This document shows positions 53,473-63,681 of a stretch of DNA of 64,000 nucleotides, piece by piece; the stretch's first letter is position 1; each line of letters begins with the position of its first letter. The translations under genes and the position numbers were made by a program. The notes under the pieces were generated by a model. That model had not been told where the DNA came from and made no database searches. It saw nothing but the letters and a program-made list of their open reading frames with translations. This DNA is from Methanothrix sp. (GTDB lineage: Archaea > Halobacteriota > Methanosarcinia > Methanotrichales > Methanotrichaceae), in NCBI RefSeq assembly GCF_016706325.1, contig NZ_JADJJX010000001.1, positions 806,001-870,000 on the forward strand, written 5' to 3'.

Positions 53473-54176
53473 ATGATGAATCTGGAAGAGATGTCGGACA
53501 TTTTGAAGTCCTCCCTGGGAATCCGGGACAATATCGTGGGCGTGAGACTTTTCAAGAGCGAGGAGGAGATCCCTCAGGACCTCAACATAATAGAGAGGCC
53601 CTTCCGCTACTGCTCTATGATCCAGGGGCAAGGCGGGATGGCGTTAGCTATCTCGCCCACGCCGACTACCACGAGTGCAAGGGAGGTGCATCCGGCCTGG
53701 GCCTGGTGGAGTGCCCTGAGAACATCCGCACTGGGACCTTGTACTTCAATAAACTGCACAAGTGCTCAACCAAGGAGGCCGGCACATTGATCGCTGCCAA
53801 TATGCCCCGCATCCTTCCCGGCAGCACAGTGGCCAGCTATGTGGCCCCTCTGGACAAGATGGTGACCAGGCCGGATGTGGTCATACTGGTGGGCAATCCC
53901 CTCCAGGCGCGGAGGATCGTCCAGGCGGCCATGTTCGAGAAGGGGGGCAGGGCCACATTCAACACCGCAGGCATCCAGTCATTCTGCGTCGATGCTACCA
54001 GTTCCCCTTATCTGAAAGGAGAGGTGAATGTCTCTTTGGGCTGCGACGGCTCGGTGAGGAACGCCGGCCTGGAGGATGAGGAGGTGGTGGTGGGAATTCC
54101 CTATGAGATGATGGAGGGGATCTGCACCGTCCTCAAGGAGAACTATCAGGGCTGGGACAAGTTCATGCGGGGATGA
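53473..54176 (+). CDS. DUF169 family protein, frameshifted
   Basis: The start MMNLEEMSDILKSSLGIRD and VGVRLFKSEEEIPQDL then RPFRYCSMIQG match the DUF169 (COG2043) family, common in methanogens and without clear function. At 53625-53628 a run of four G should be five. The present frame is lost there, and the next frame continues GVSYLAHADYHECKGGASGL through VGIPYEMMEGI to 54176. Corrected, the protein has about 234 residues, the family's usual length. ATGATG at 53473 follows CCGGTG. Many cysteines (C-rich first half) are typical. Confidence 0.85.
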
Positions 54177-54343
54177 GCAAGAGAGCTTTCCAAAGCACCC
54201 GGCCGGCAGGATCTGATCTATGGGCTCTCCCCCTCCCTTTTTTTACTGGCGATGGCAGAGGGAAGCAGTATAGGCTCTCTGATGCCTGATAGAAACATTG
54301 AATTACACCTTCACTTATCCCTCTAATGTTCAGGTGACCGATA

Positions 54344-56210
54344 TTGCAATTGCTCCTAATCCACTCAGATTTCATAGAGTTTGAGGCCAAGAGGCCCACG
54401 AAGCTGGCAGAAGAGATCGAAGAATCAGCCAAAAAAGGCCGCCTTGATGAGGCGCTGTGCGCCTTCATCGCCGTGGAGAAGTTCGATGAGGACGACAGCG
54501 ACGCAGTGATCGCCGAGGGTGCAAAGCAGATAGCTGAAGTGGCCGGCCAGGTCAACTCCCGCCGCATCATGCTCTACCCCTATGCCCACTTGAGCTCCAG
54601 CCTCTCCACCCCGGCCACAGCAGTCAAGATCCTCAAGGGAATGGAAGAGCACCTCTCCCGGGACTTCGAGGTCATGCGCGCCCCCTTCGGCTGGTACAAG
54701 GCCTTCACAATAAGCTGCAAGGGCCATCCCCTCTCTGAGCTCTCCCGCTCAATCAAGCTGGGCGAGGGGGAGGTGGTATCCGAGGCCCTCAAGTCCGAGG
54801 CCAAGGCAGTATCCTACTGGAAGATCCTGGATCTGGATGGCAGGCTGGTGGATGCGGACGGGTTCGATTTCCAGGGCCATCCCAACCTGCAGAAGTTCGC
54901 CAACTATGAGATCTCCAAGGCCAGAGCAGTGGACAGGATCCCGCCCCATGTGGAGCTTATGAGGCGGCTGGAGCTGGTGGACTACGAGCCTGGATCCGAC
55001 TCGGGCAACATGCGCTACTATCCCAAGGGCCGCCTGGTCAAATCCCTCCTGGAGACACTGGTCCTGGAGAAGGCAGAGGATATGGGAGCGATGGAGGTGG
55101 AGACCCCCATCATGTACGATATGGAGCACCCCACATTGAAGAAGTATCTGGACCGCTTCCCCGCCCGGCAGTACCAGATCGATTCGGACAAGAGAAAGCT
55201 CTTCCTCCGCTTCGCCGCCTGCTTTGGCCAGTTCTTGATGAGCCATGATATGTCCATCTCCTACAAGTCCCTGCCCCTGAAGATGTTCGAGATCACCAGG
55301 TATAGCTTCAGGAGGGAGCAGCGGGGGGAGCTGGTGGGCATCCGCCGCCTGAGAGCCTTCACCATGCCCGACATGCATACCCTGAGCCGGGATATGCAGT
55401 CCGCCATGGAGGAGTTCAGAAAGCAGTATCTGGCCAGCATCGATGTCCTGAAGGAGGTGGGCCTGGAGGTTGATGACTATGAGGTGGCGATCAGGTTCAC
55501 CCGCGACTTCTATCAGGAGAACAGGGAGTTCATCGAGAGCCTGGTGGACATCGTCAAAAAACCGGTCCTGATTGAGATGTGGGATGAGAGGTTCTTCTAC
55601 TTCGTCCTCAAGTTCGAGTTCAACTTCGTGGATACCATGGACAAGGCCAGCGCCCTCTCCACAGTGCAGATCGATGTGGAGAATGCTGAACGCTACGACA
55701 TCAACTATATCGATGAGTCCGGTGCCCGGCGCCGGCCCATCCTCCTGCACTGCTCCCCCTCCGGAGCGATAGAGAGGGTGATGTATGCCATACTTGAGAA
55801 GTCGGCCCGGCTCTCCGAGGAGGGCAGGCTGCCCATGCTCGAGACCTGGCTCTCACCCACCCAGGTGAGGATCATACCGGTGGCCGAGCGCCACCAGGAG
55901 AGGGCCTTTGAGGTGGCCGGAATTCTTGGATTCCGCACAGATATCGATGATAGGGACGAGACCGTGGGCAAGAAGATCCGGGATGCGGGCAGAGAGTGGG
56001 TGCCTTATGTGGCAGTGATCGGGGACGAGGAGCTGCACTCCGGCCAACTGACAGTCACAGTGCGCAGCGAGTCCACCCCCCAAGTCGCCGGCAAAGAGGG
56101 CGAGGAGTGTGGATGAGCTCAAAGAGAGGCTGGCAGCAGAGACAAGAGGAAAGCCCTGGCGCAGGCTGCCCCTCGCCATGAGGCTCTCGGAGAGGCCCAG
56201 GTTCATCTGA
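54344..56210 (+). CDS. thrS: Threonyl-tRNA synthetase, archaeal type, frameshifted near the 3' end
   Basis: It charges tRNA-Thr. Residues 1-140 are the archaeal D-aminoacyl-tRNA-deacylase-like editing domain (LLIHSDFIEFEAKRPTK, YPYAHLSSSLSTPATA). The class II catalytic core follows, with zinc ligands in FAACFGQFLM, PDMHTLSRDM and LHCSPSGAIER, then the anticodon-binding domain. The frame stops at 56116 after GKEGEECG, but the next frame encodes the family C terminus (VDELKERLAAETRGKPWRR ... LSERPRFI) ending at 56210. One extra base near 56107 explains it; corrected length is about 621. The TTG start at 54344 is supported by CAGGTGA six bases before and by the family's N terminus. Confidence 0.93.
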
Positions 56211-56250
56211 AGGGAGCTGCTGGCCAGATCGATCTAGGCAGGAGTGGTGT

Positions 56251-57466
56251 TCAGAAGGGCGAGCGGCTCCAATCCCCTGTCCTCTCCCCAGGCAGGATTG
56301 GCAGATCGGCCAGGGGGCCAGGCCCGGAGGCCTCCGCCTGGGGGTGATTGTCGATTCCCGGCCCTCCGGGGATGTAGAATCTCCTTCCCAGATCGCTGTA
56401 ATAGTTGCCCAGGCTTCCATTGTCCCAGCGGTTGTTCTCCCCCCGGTCGTAGGCATTGCAGCCGTTATCGATCAGATGATTGGCATAGACCAGATCCCAG
56501 CGGGAGGAGAAGGTCAGGTAGATGCCATAGCCATTCTCCTGGGCGGTGTTGCCCACGATGGTGTTATTGCTGGCATGATTGGCCAGATAGAGGCCTTTGC
56601 CATTCTGGCGGAGGTGATTTCCCTCCAGCAGGTTGTCATTGCTATCATAGGAGAGATATATCCCCTTGGAGTTGTCAGCAGCCCAGTTTCCCAGGAGGTG
56701 ATTATCCCGGGAGCCGTCCAGGTATATGCCTGAATCCTTGTTGTTGCTGGCGTTGTTATATGCTATCCGGTTGCTGTTGCTGAACTCAGATAAGGAGATG
56801 CCATACCAGTCATTCTTGAGGACGGTATTGTTGAGGATGGAGTTGCCGCTGGCAGAGCGAAGGGAGATGGAGGTATCGCCGTTATTTCTCAGTTGATTGT
56901 TCTGGATGACATTCCCCTGGGAGTAGATGAGATATATGCCGCAGTCGCTCTCCTCATTTATGTTGTTGTCCCTGATATCGCACTCTTCTATCAGATTGTC
57001 ATTTGAGCGGTAGAGGATTATGCCATTGGTATTGTTATTGATCTCATTCTTGACGATGCTATTGGAGTGGCCCCCATCCAGGCGGATGCCGTCCAGGCAG
57101 CCGGAGATGCTGCTGTTGGCTATGGTATTGCCACTGGAGATGGCGTGGATGCCTATGCGGCGGGTGGTCCTGATATTGAATCCCGAGATGGTGATATCAT
57201 CGGCGCGCAGTGTTATGGCATTGCCGCTTGCTCCTGCATCCAGCAGCGGACGGCCCCTGCCCTGCAGCACCACCTGCCTGTTGATGTCCAGGCTCTCGTG
57301 ATAGACCCCGCCCTCCACCTGCACAATGTCACCGGGCTGGGCAGCATTCAAGGCTGCCTGAATGCTCTCTCCGGGCTCGACACTGATCAGAGCGGCATGG
57401 CCCAGGTTTGCAAGCAGGATGGATCCCGCAAAAAAGGACAGCTAGAGCTATTACCTTATTATTCAT
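56251..57466 (-). CDS. Exported NosD-like parallel beta-helix protein (3), frameshifted in the signal peptide
   Basis: About ten PbH1 turns (DGIRLDGGHSNSIVKNEINN, GIYLDGSRDNHLLGNW, KGIYLSYDSNDNLLEGNH) and a shortened NosD-type end (LGNYYSDLGRRF). It has no Ig-like tail. In the main frame no start codon precedes the mature part; codons upstream to a stop near 57444 encode a hydrophobic stretch. Removing one base from the A6 run at 57430-57435 joins it to an ATG ending at 57466, behind GGGAGAAGC. That gives an ideal signal peptide beginning MNNKVIALAVLFAGS, followed by SIQAALNAAQPGDIVQV. Probably a surface protein. Confidence 0.82.
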
Positions 57467-57514
57467 TGCTTCTCCCAGATGAGGTTATGAAGGTTCTCGA
57501 TCTTAAGACTTGCC

Positions 57515-57583
57515 TTTGCAAGCATCCTTTTCCAGCATCCTTTTGCAAGCATCCCTTTGCAAGCATCACTTTGCAAGCATCCC
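57515..57583. repeat. Five 14-bp tandem repeats TTTGCAAGCATCCC
   Basis: TTTGCAAGCAT begins at 57515, 57542, 57556 and 57570, with a degenerate copy TTTCCAGCAT at 57529, giving a 13-14 base period. There are no spacers, so it is not a CRISPR array. It lies upstream of the beta-helix gene that starts at 57466 and downstream of the Rieske gene. It may be a regulator-binding array or simple slippage. Confidence 0.7.
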
Positions 57584-57644
57584 TTTAGAGGCCGATCGCC
57601 CAAACGGCTCCTGAAAAGCGCCCGGCTCCTGAAGATCGCTCCTC

Positions 57645-57962
57645 TCAGATCTCAGGAGCCAGGAGATCAACGAATAGCTGTCCATCTCTTATCTCTGTCC
57701 TGTAAACGCGCAGGGGATTGGTCGCCGGCCCCCTCAAGACCGATCCATCGGTGATGCGGAACTGAGAGTAGTGCCAAGGACAGGTCAGCATCTCGCCCTG
57801 CAGCGATCCCTCGGCCAGGGGAGCGCCTGCATGCGAGCACCTGGCATCCAGACAATAGAGTCTGCCCTCGAGATTTACGACCAGGATCTCCTCTCCCTGC
57901 AGATAAAATTGCCTCATCTCCCCTGGGCTGATCTCCTCGATGGAGCAGAGCCTCAGAAACAT
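57645..57962 (-). CDS. Rieske [2Fe-2S] domain protein
   Basis: A 105-residue soluble ferredoxin-like protein made of one Rieske domain. Cluster ligands are visible: C42 and H44 in ARCSHAGAP, C61 and H64 in CPWHYSQFRI. It resembles the small Rieske ferredoxins of oxygenase and nitrite reductase systems. I start at the ATG ending at 57962, which overlaps the glucoamylase gene by ten bases; a longer in-frame extension is not Rieske-like. The electron partner is unknown. Confidence 0.87.
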   Translation of the reverse strand: MFLRLCSIEEISPGEMRQFYLQGEEILVVNLEGRLYCLDARCSHAGAPLAEGSLQGEMLTCPWHYSQFRITDGSVLRGPATNPLRVYRTEIRDGQLFVDLLAPEI

Positions 57963-59956
57963 GATCCCGGCTCCTTTGCCATTCTGTTCTCCTCTGCAGA
58001 TGCCATCTCCCCGCGCTTCTGCAGATACTCGCAGACGGCGATGACGAACTCGGCATGAGACCAGGCTAAAGGGGAGACGGAGACGGACGAGCCGGTGAAC
58101 GGATGGATCTGCTCTGCCATCACCCCTGATGGCTGGGAGTGCCTGACAGCCCATTCCAGCAGCTTTAGAGCCTCATCCAGCCCCCCGGGCCCATCGGCAC
58201 GGGCGATGAGCCATCTTGCCAGCCAGAGGGTGCAGATAAACCAGGGGTTCCCGGGCAGATCCGGGGAGATCCTCTGATACTCATCGTTCTCGTACCTGGC
58301 CAGGCCGCCAACATCGGTCCCTATCCATAGCTGCGCCCTGATGGAGGCCATTGTCTCCTCTACCATCCTGTCCCTGGCACTGAAAGCTCCGAAGAGGAAG
58401 ACCGCCGCCATGCTGCTGTCCACGATGGTGTCGCGAGAGTCGTCCGGGTAGATGGCTCTCAGGAACCGGCCCTTCTCCGGATCGTAGAGCTGGCTGATCA
58501 TGGCCGCCTTCAGATCTGCTGCAGCCCGGACCAGTATCTCATGCCGCTCGCGATTATAGAATACCCGGGCGAACCTGGCTGCAGCGATCAGGGCGGCATA
58601 GACGGTGGCGGCTGTCCAGGTGAAGGTTCCCAGCTTCTCCTCCCACAGATCAAAAGAGGCCCTGGGAAGGCCGGTATCGGAATCCAGATAATCAAGCAGG
58701 AAGTCGGTGGCCTTCAGCACCAGGTTGGGATAGACGCCCTCGATGAACTCTATGTCCCTGTATCTTTCAAAGTGCCTCCAGAGAGCATAGAGGACCAGGG
58801 CGGTCTCATCCTCCTCTATGGCCAGCAGCCCTCCTCCCGGTGAGGGCAGCCAGCTGCTGCCCACAGATCCGTCTGGAGAGTATTTGTGGTGAAAGAAACC
58901 CCCTTCAGTCAGGGCCTGATTGCAGAACAAAAAGAAGCGGATGCTGGACTCCCTGAATCCAGCCAGGTCGAAGGCCTGAGCAGCTATAGCGCCGTCACGC
59001 ATCCAGACGTAGGAGTAGGTATCTTTGTTGAATTGCAGTATGTCCGAGTCGCATGATGCTATTATCCCGCCCCGGCGATCCTCCAGGGCGCTCATTATGG
59101 CCAGGGAGCTCTTGTAGGCCCTCGCGATCTCCCTGGGGAGGGGGTTGAGATCCACCTCCGGCTTGTTCACCCAGGCCGACCAGTAGTTCTCAGTCTCCAA
59201 GAGCAGCTGCTCTACTCCTATGCTCTTTGCCCGGGCGTCCAGATCCAAAACCCGGGAGAGGTTCCGGCCGCAGGCGATCCAGTAATAGATGGTGCCCCTG
59301 GACTTCGCCGAAAGATCCAGATCGAAGCCGAGCACTGAGTCCACAGAGCCCTGAGCGATGGGATTGCCGCTGAGAATACCATCCTCGGCATCCCGCCAGG
59401 TGCCATCCCTGCCCGGCAGCTCCTTGTGGCCGGCGGCAAACTGGCTGATTCCCTCCCCCTTGCCGGTGATGCCGTTGACCAGAAGGTAGCGCTGGCGCTT
59501 GTAATGGATCATGGCATTTATGGCCGGCTCATACATCACCGTATCGCCCACGACATCGCCGTAGATGTGAAAGTCATGGGCAAAGAATATCCGGAGTTTG
59601 CGCTGCTGTTGAGCCAGGTTGCTGACCATGATCTTTCGCAGGAAGAGGTCATGGGTGCGGTGAACGGCATCATTGGTCTCGATCCTGATCTGCAGGGCGG
59701 CATTGCCGGCAATGCTGCGAGAGACAAGTGTCTCGGGCATATATCCGGTCTTTGTCTGCCAGCCATCTCCCAGCCAGCTGAAGCGGCCGTCAGCCCATAC
59801 CCCCATCTTAAGCATGTGTCCTGAGAGGTGGTTTTCCAATCCCACCCGCGGATAGAAGAGATCGCGGACGTTCGTCTGGCCATCGAAGGCCACAGCCAGC
59901 CGGCCGTTGCTTATCACTGAGACTCTGGGCAAATTCTCCCTCCAAAGATGGCTCAT
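57953..59956 (-). CDS. Glycoside hydrolase family 15 (glucoamylase-like)
   Basis: A 667-residue cytosolic GH15 enzyme. The N-terminal beta-sandwich (about residues 1-260) starts RVSVISNGRLAVAFDGQTNV. The (alpha/alpha)6 catalytic barrel has TYSYVWMRDGAIAAQAFDLA, the general acid region LPRASFDLWEEKLGTFTWTA and the general base in PLAWSHAEFVIAV. It would release glucose from alpha-glucans or trehalose, fitting turnover of stored glycogen. No signal peptide is present. It is transcribed with the Rieske gene. Confidence 0.93.
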   Translation of the reverse strand: MSHLWRENLPRVSVISNGRLAVAFDGQTNVRDLFYPRVGLENHLSGHMLKMGVWADGRFSWLGDGWQTKTGYMPETLVSRSIAGNAALQIRIETNDAVHRTHDLFLRKIMVSNLAQQQRKLRIFFAHDFHIYGDVVGDTVMYEPAINAMIHYKRQRYLLVNGITGKGEGISQFAAGHKELPGRDGTWRDAEDGILSGNPIAQGSVDSVLGFDLDLSAKSRGTIYYWIACGRNLSRVLDLDARAKSIGVEQLLLETENYWSAWVNKPEVDLNPLPREIARAYKSSLAIMSALEDRRGGIIASCDSDILQFNKDTYSYVWMRDGAIAAQAFDLAGFRESSIRFFLFCNQALTEGGFFHHKYSPDGSVGSSWLPSPGGGLLAIEEDETALVLYALWRHFERYRDIEFIEGVYPNLVLKATDFLLDYLDSDTGLPRASFDLWEEKLGTFTWTAATVYAALIAAARFARVFYNRERHEILVRAAADLKAAMISQLYDPEKGRFLRAIYPDDSRDTIVDSSMAAVFLFGAFSARDRMVEETMASIRAQLWIGTDVGGLARYENDEYQRISPDLPGNPWFICTLWLARWLIARADGPGGLDEALKLLEWAVRHSQPSGVMAEQIHPFTGSSVSVSPLAWSHAEFVIAVCEYLQKRGEMASAEENRMAKEPGSCF

Positions 59957-60084
59957 CTATATCGCTCTTAGGATATATTATCTGCCTCAGAACCTGTATG
60001 GCCTTGGGATCTATATGATGCCCATCTTGTTTTTGAACTGCTTCGAAGGGTATATGTTGTCCCAGCCCCCTTCACCGCCCAGCC

Positions 60085-61918
60085 ATGATCAAGCAGCCCT
60101 CTTTTCTGCCCATCTCCTTGCAGGAGGCTGGGGACCTGGGCATCGAGCAGTTCGACATCATCCTGGTGAGCGGAGATGCCTATGTGGACCATCCCTCCTT
60201 CGGGGCGGGCCTTCTGGGGCGGGTTCTCTGGGACGCCGGCTACACTGTGGGGATCATCGCCCAGCCAGACCCGAAAAAGGACGGGGATTTCCTCCGTCTG
60301 GGACCGCCTCTCCTCTTCTTTGGCATAACCTCGGGCAACGTGGACTCCATGGTCAACAACCTCACCCCCAACCTCAAGCGCCGCCGCCGGGATGTCTACT
60401 CCCCCGGCGGCCGCCTCCTCCGCCCGGACCGGGCGGCGATCGTCTATGCCAACCGGGTGCATGCCCTCTTTCCAAAGGCGCCAGTGATTCTGGGAGAGGA
60501 TCGAGGCCAGCCTGCGCCGCTTCGCCCATTACGACTACTGGTCGGACTCCGTCCGCCAGTCCATCCTGGCGGACGCCCCCGCCGACCTCCTGGTCTATGG
60601 CATGGGGGAGAGGCCCATCCTGGAGGTGGCCCGGCGCTTGAAGGCAGGGGAAGAGATCGCCCAGATCGGGGATGTCCCCGGAACAGCAGTCAAAGAACAG
60701 CTGCGACGCTGGCGGGAGAAGGAGAGAGAGGAGGCCGTTCTCATCCCCGGCTATATTGAGGTCAAGGAGGAGAAAAGAAAATATGCCGAGGCCTTCGCCG
60801 CGCACTATAATGAGCAGGACCCCTATCAGGGCCGGGCGGTGGTCCAGCCCCATCCCAAGACGGTGATCATCCAGAACCCTCCTGCCTGGCCTCTCAGCTC
60901 TGCAGAACTGGACCACATCTACGAGCTGCCCTACAGCAGAGAGGCCCATCCCTCCTACCGGGAGGCCATTCCAGCACTGGAGCCGGTTCAGTTCTCCATC
61001 ACCAGCCACCGGGGCTGCTTTGGATCCTGCACCTTTTGCGCCCTCACCCACCATCAGGGGAGGATTGTGCAGAGCAGGAGCATGAGCTCCATTGTGCGGG
61101 AGGCAGAGAGGATGGTCCGGATGCCCGGCTTCAAGGGGATCATCCAGGATGTGGGCGGCCCCACCGCCAATATGTATGCCCTCTCCTGCCACCGCTGGCA
61201 TCAGGGGGCCTGCCCGGACAGACTCTGCAGCACCGACTGTCCCAGCCTGGATATAGACCACTCCCGCCAGGTGGAGCTGCTCCGCCGCCTCCGGGCCATT
61301 CCCGGGGTGAGGAGGGTCTTCATCGGCTCCGGGATAAGGCACGATCTGATCTTGGCCGATCAATCCTCTTATCTGGAGGAGCTGTGCCGCCACCACGTCT
61401 CCGGCCACCTGAAGATCGCCCCGGAGCATATCTCAAAGAGGGTTACAGACTGCATGCATAAGCCCCCCCGCCAGGCTCTGGATGCCTTCCGGGAGAGGTT
61501 CGCGGCTGCCTCCCGGGCAGCGGGCCGGGAGCAGTATCTTCTGCCCTATCTCATGTCCGGCCATCCTGGATGCACCATCGCCGATATGGTGGAGCTGGCA
61601 GAGTATCTGCAGGACAACCACCTGTACACTGAGCAGGTGCAGGACTTCACCCCCACCCCCATGACCGTCTCCACAGCCATGTATCACACCGGCCTGGACC
61701 CCTTCACCCTCCTGCCGGTGCACGTGCCAAAGGGGGAGGAGAAGAGGATTCAGAGAGCCATCCTGCAATACAGGGATCGCAGGAACTATCACCTGGTCAG
61801 GGAGGGGCTGAGGAGGGCAGGAAGACAGGATCTCATAGGAGAGGGGGTGAGGTGCCTCATTCCTGCGCAATACAGAGGGGCAAAGCATCGGGAGAGAGGG
61901 CGAAAGGAGGCGAAATAG
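60085..61918 (+). CDS. YgiQ family (UPF0313) radical SAM protein, frameshifted
   Basis: The first part (60085 to about 60495) reads QFDIILVSGDAYVDHPSFGA ... PPLLFFGITSGNVDSMVNN, a cobalamin-binding-like domain. The next frame continues IEASLRRFAHYDYWSDSVRQ ... YGMGERPILEVARRL and the radical SAM core with HRGCFGSCTFCALTHHQGRI (CxxxCxxC). It ends as the family does with a basic tail. The junction needs removal of one base in CTGGGAGAGGATC at about 60490-60501, giving VILGGIEAS. Corrected length is about 610 residues. The reaction of YgiQ proteins is not known. Confidence 0.88.
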
Positions 61919-62294
61919 CAGCAGGCAAGCATTACTCAGATCCTGAAATCCTGTATCAACATCCATAACAATAAGTCGAAACTTATAAATAGTAAAAGTG
62001 GATAATTATAACATTTAAGAACCTAAGTGCTGTATTACAAGGCCCTTGAGGTGAGCTTCTGGACGATATGCATTAGATGATGAGAAGAGCAGTTGTATGC
62101 TCTCTGCCTGTCCCCGGGCCGGTCAATCACCCCGATCCAGTCCATCTGTGCTACGTCCATTCCCAGATCCATTCCTAAATCCAATCACAGATCTTCTCTG
62201 ATCCCTTCTGGGAGACCTACACCGTCTCTGTCCCCTTCGCCGGCAGGCATTGTCAGCAGCATCGAATTGAATAGCCAAAGCGAGGTGAATGAAG
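61919..62294 (+). other. 376-base gap without a clear gene
   Basis: It contains a strong AT-rich promoter-like block, CTTATAAATAGTAAAAG and ATTATAACATTTAA, at about 61981-62020. Short open frames downstream have repetitive Ser/Pro-rich translations and are not credible. The promoter may serve the small gene at 62295 or an unrecognised RNA. Confidence 0.4.
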
Positions 62295-62453
62295 ATGAAC
62301 AGGAACTTGAATAGCATTGACGGGAGGATCCTTGCAGTCAGAGATGCCATCTGGAAGAATCATCTGATGGATCGCCGCTATTTGCATACCTCTGATGATA
62401 CCCAGCAGGATGACTATTTCCCGGTGCACATCATCTACACCGCTGATGCCTAA
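62295..62453 (+). CDS. Possible small protein, 52 residues
   Basis: An ATG six bases behind a good ribosome binding site (GAGGTGA, 62282-62288) opens a frame for a 52-residue hydrophilic protein (RILAVRDAIWKNHLMDRRYL and HTSDDTQQDDYFPVHIIYTA). I recognise no family. Another frame stays open beyond it (62475-62741: WHSKIEAAWM ... TPEGWVFPLCLTTPKGEVLM), so a longer gene broken by an indel is possible. Support is only the start signal and composition. Confidence 0.35.
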   Translation: MNRNLNSIDGRILAVRDAIWKNHLMDRRYLHTSDDTQQDDYFPVHIIYTADA

Positions 62454-62709
62454 GTCAACTGCCGCACCCAAAAGGTGTGGCTTGTAGCTGGCGATTGGCA
62501 TTCCAAAATAGAAGCTGCCTGGATGAGTCCATCAGATCCATTCATTCTCTGCTTGATGGTGCTAGAGCTTCGCTTTCATCCTGTTGCGGCTGCAGCACAG
62601 CTCACCGGTTTCGCAGTCCAGAAGACCACCCCAGAGGGTTGGGTCTTCCCGCTGTGCCTCACCACTCCCAAAGGCGAAGTGCTGATGGAGGATCAGGGAG
62701 CTTTTATTA

Positions 62710-63669
62710 TCATAGCCTCTGGCTCTCAGCTTCCCTTATGATCTCCGATATCTTTCTTTGCGTCTCCTCGGGGGTGCCGGTGGTGTTCACCTCAATCACC
62801 CTTGAGCGGGAGAAGAGTACCTGGAAAAAGTGGCGGCGCAGATTGGTCTTGAACTCATTGTGCACCAGAAGATGGGGATTGTAGTAGCCATTCCCTTCCA
62901 GAATTGCCAAAGCCTGATCCATCTCCAAGGGGAGCACAATCTCCTTCTGTTCGGGGTCCCGTTTGAGAAAGATCACCCTCTCGATGGTGGTCAGAGGCAT
63001 GATGCGCCCTTTCCCGATCACCTGGCGGAGGTCCACCACCGCCCGCCCCTTGGCATCAAAGGTCGCCTTCTCCACCAGGCCGGCGAACTCCTTCCAGATA
63101 TCAGGGAGATCGGCCCGGATATAGAAGTTCTTCTCCGAGCCATATGCTAAGACATCATCGCCGAATATCCTTCCGAAGAACCAGTCATCGCATACCACTC
63201 TCATTCGCGGGTTTCGTAAGAGACCGTAGGTATGGGTGGTCTTCCCCGCCCCCGATCCGCCCAGTATGCATATCCCCTGGCCGCGCATGTCCAGACAGGC
63301 GCCGTGAACTGAATAGATGTTATGATAGTCCTCCAGGATATCGCCTGCCACACTCAGAGCCAGGGACTTGACCCAGCCGTAATAGTCCATATTGATCAGA
63401 AATGCTGTCCTTGATTGGGGATCATAAAGGACCTGATTCTCTTCCCCATCCTGATCCTGGATAACATAAAGCCTCCCGTGGGAGCGAATGCTCTGCGATG
63501 CCGAGTAGAAGCTCTCCTCCCAGGCCTCCTTGATCGACGGGCTGCCGGTCAGAAGCTTGATGCAGCATCCATATATCTCCGATTTTATCTCATAGAGCAC
63601 CTGGCGGGAGTATCTCTCGATCAGCTCCTCTTTCTTCTCTATTGAGATATGAACTACAGCATATGCCAC
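62710..63669 (-). CDS. HPr kinase-like P-loop protein
   Basis: A 319-residue protein. The C-terminal half resembles the HPr kinase/PEP-carboxykinase fold: SVHGACLDMRGQGICILGGS, with Walker A GGSGAGKTT at 137-145, then RVVCDDWFFGRIFGDDVL with acidic residues. The N-terminal 100 residues are unfamiliar. Archaea generally lack HPr and the sugar PTS, so the substrate is likely something else. A GTG start is supported by AAGGAGGT six bases before it. It follows the phosphoglycerate mutase gene after 12 bases. Confidence 0.78.
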   Translation of the reverse strand: MAYAVVHISIEKKEELIERYSRQVLYEIKSEIYGCCIKLLTGSPSIKEAWEESFYSASQSIRSHGRLYVIQDQDGEENQVLYDPQSRTAFLINMDYYGWVKSLALSVAGDILEDYHNIYSVHGACLDMRGQGICILGGSGAGKTTHTYGLLRNPRMRVVCDDWFFGRIFGDDVLAYGSEKNFYIRADLPDIWKEFAGLVEKATFDAKGRAVVDLRQVIGKGRIMPLTTIERVIFLKRDPEQKEIVLPLEMDQALAILEGNGYYNPHLLVHNEFKTNLRRHFFQVLFSRSRVIEVNTTGTPEETQRKISEIIREAESQRL

Positions 63670-63681
63670 CTTTAAACCTCC

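Noticed and set aside
57515..57583. CRISPR array
   Set aside because: Repeats are 14 bp, adjacent and without unique spacers; no cas genes are present.
59907..60641. Long plus-strand frame overlapping the YgiQ gene start
   Set aside because: Its translation is Pro/Arg-rich shadow sequence of the real YgiQ frame.
62475..62741. 88-codon plus-strand frame converging on the HPr-kinase-like gene
   Set aside because: No start signal or known domain and it overlaps the neighbouring gene; kept only as a possible remnant in the note on the small gene at 62295.
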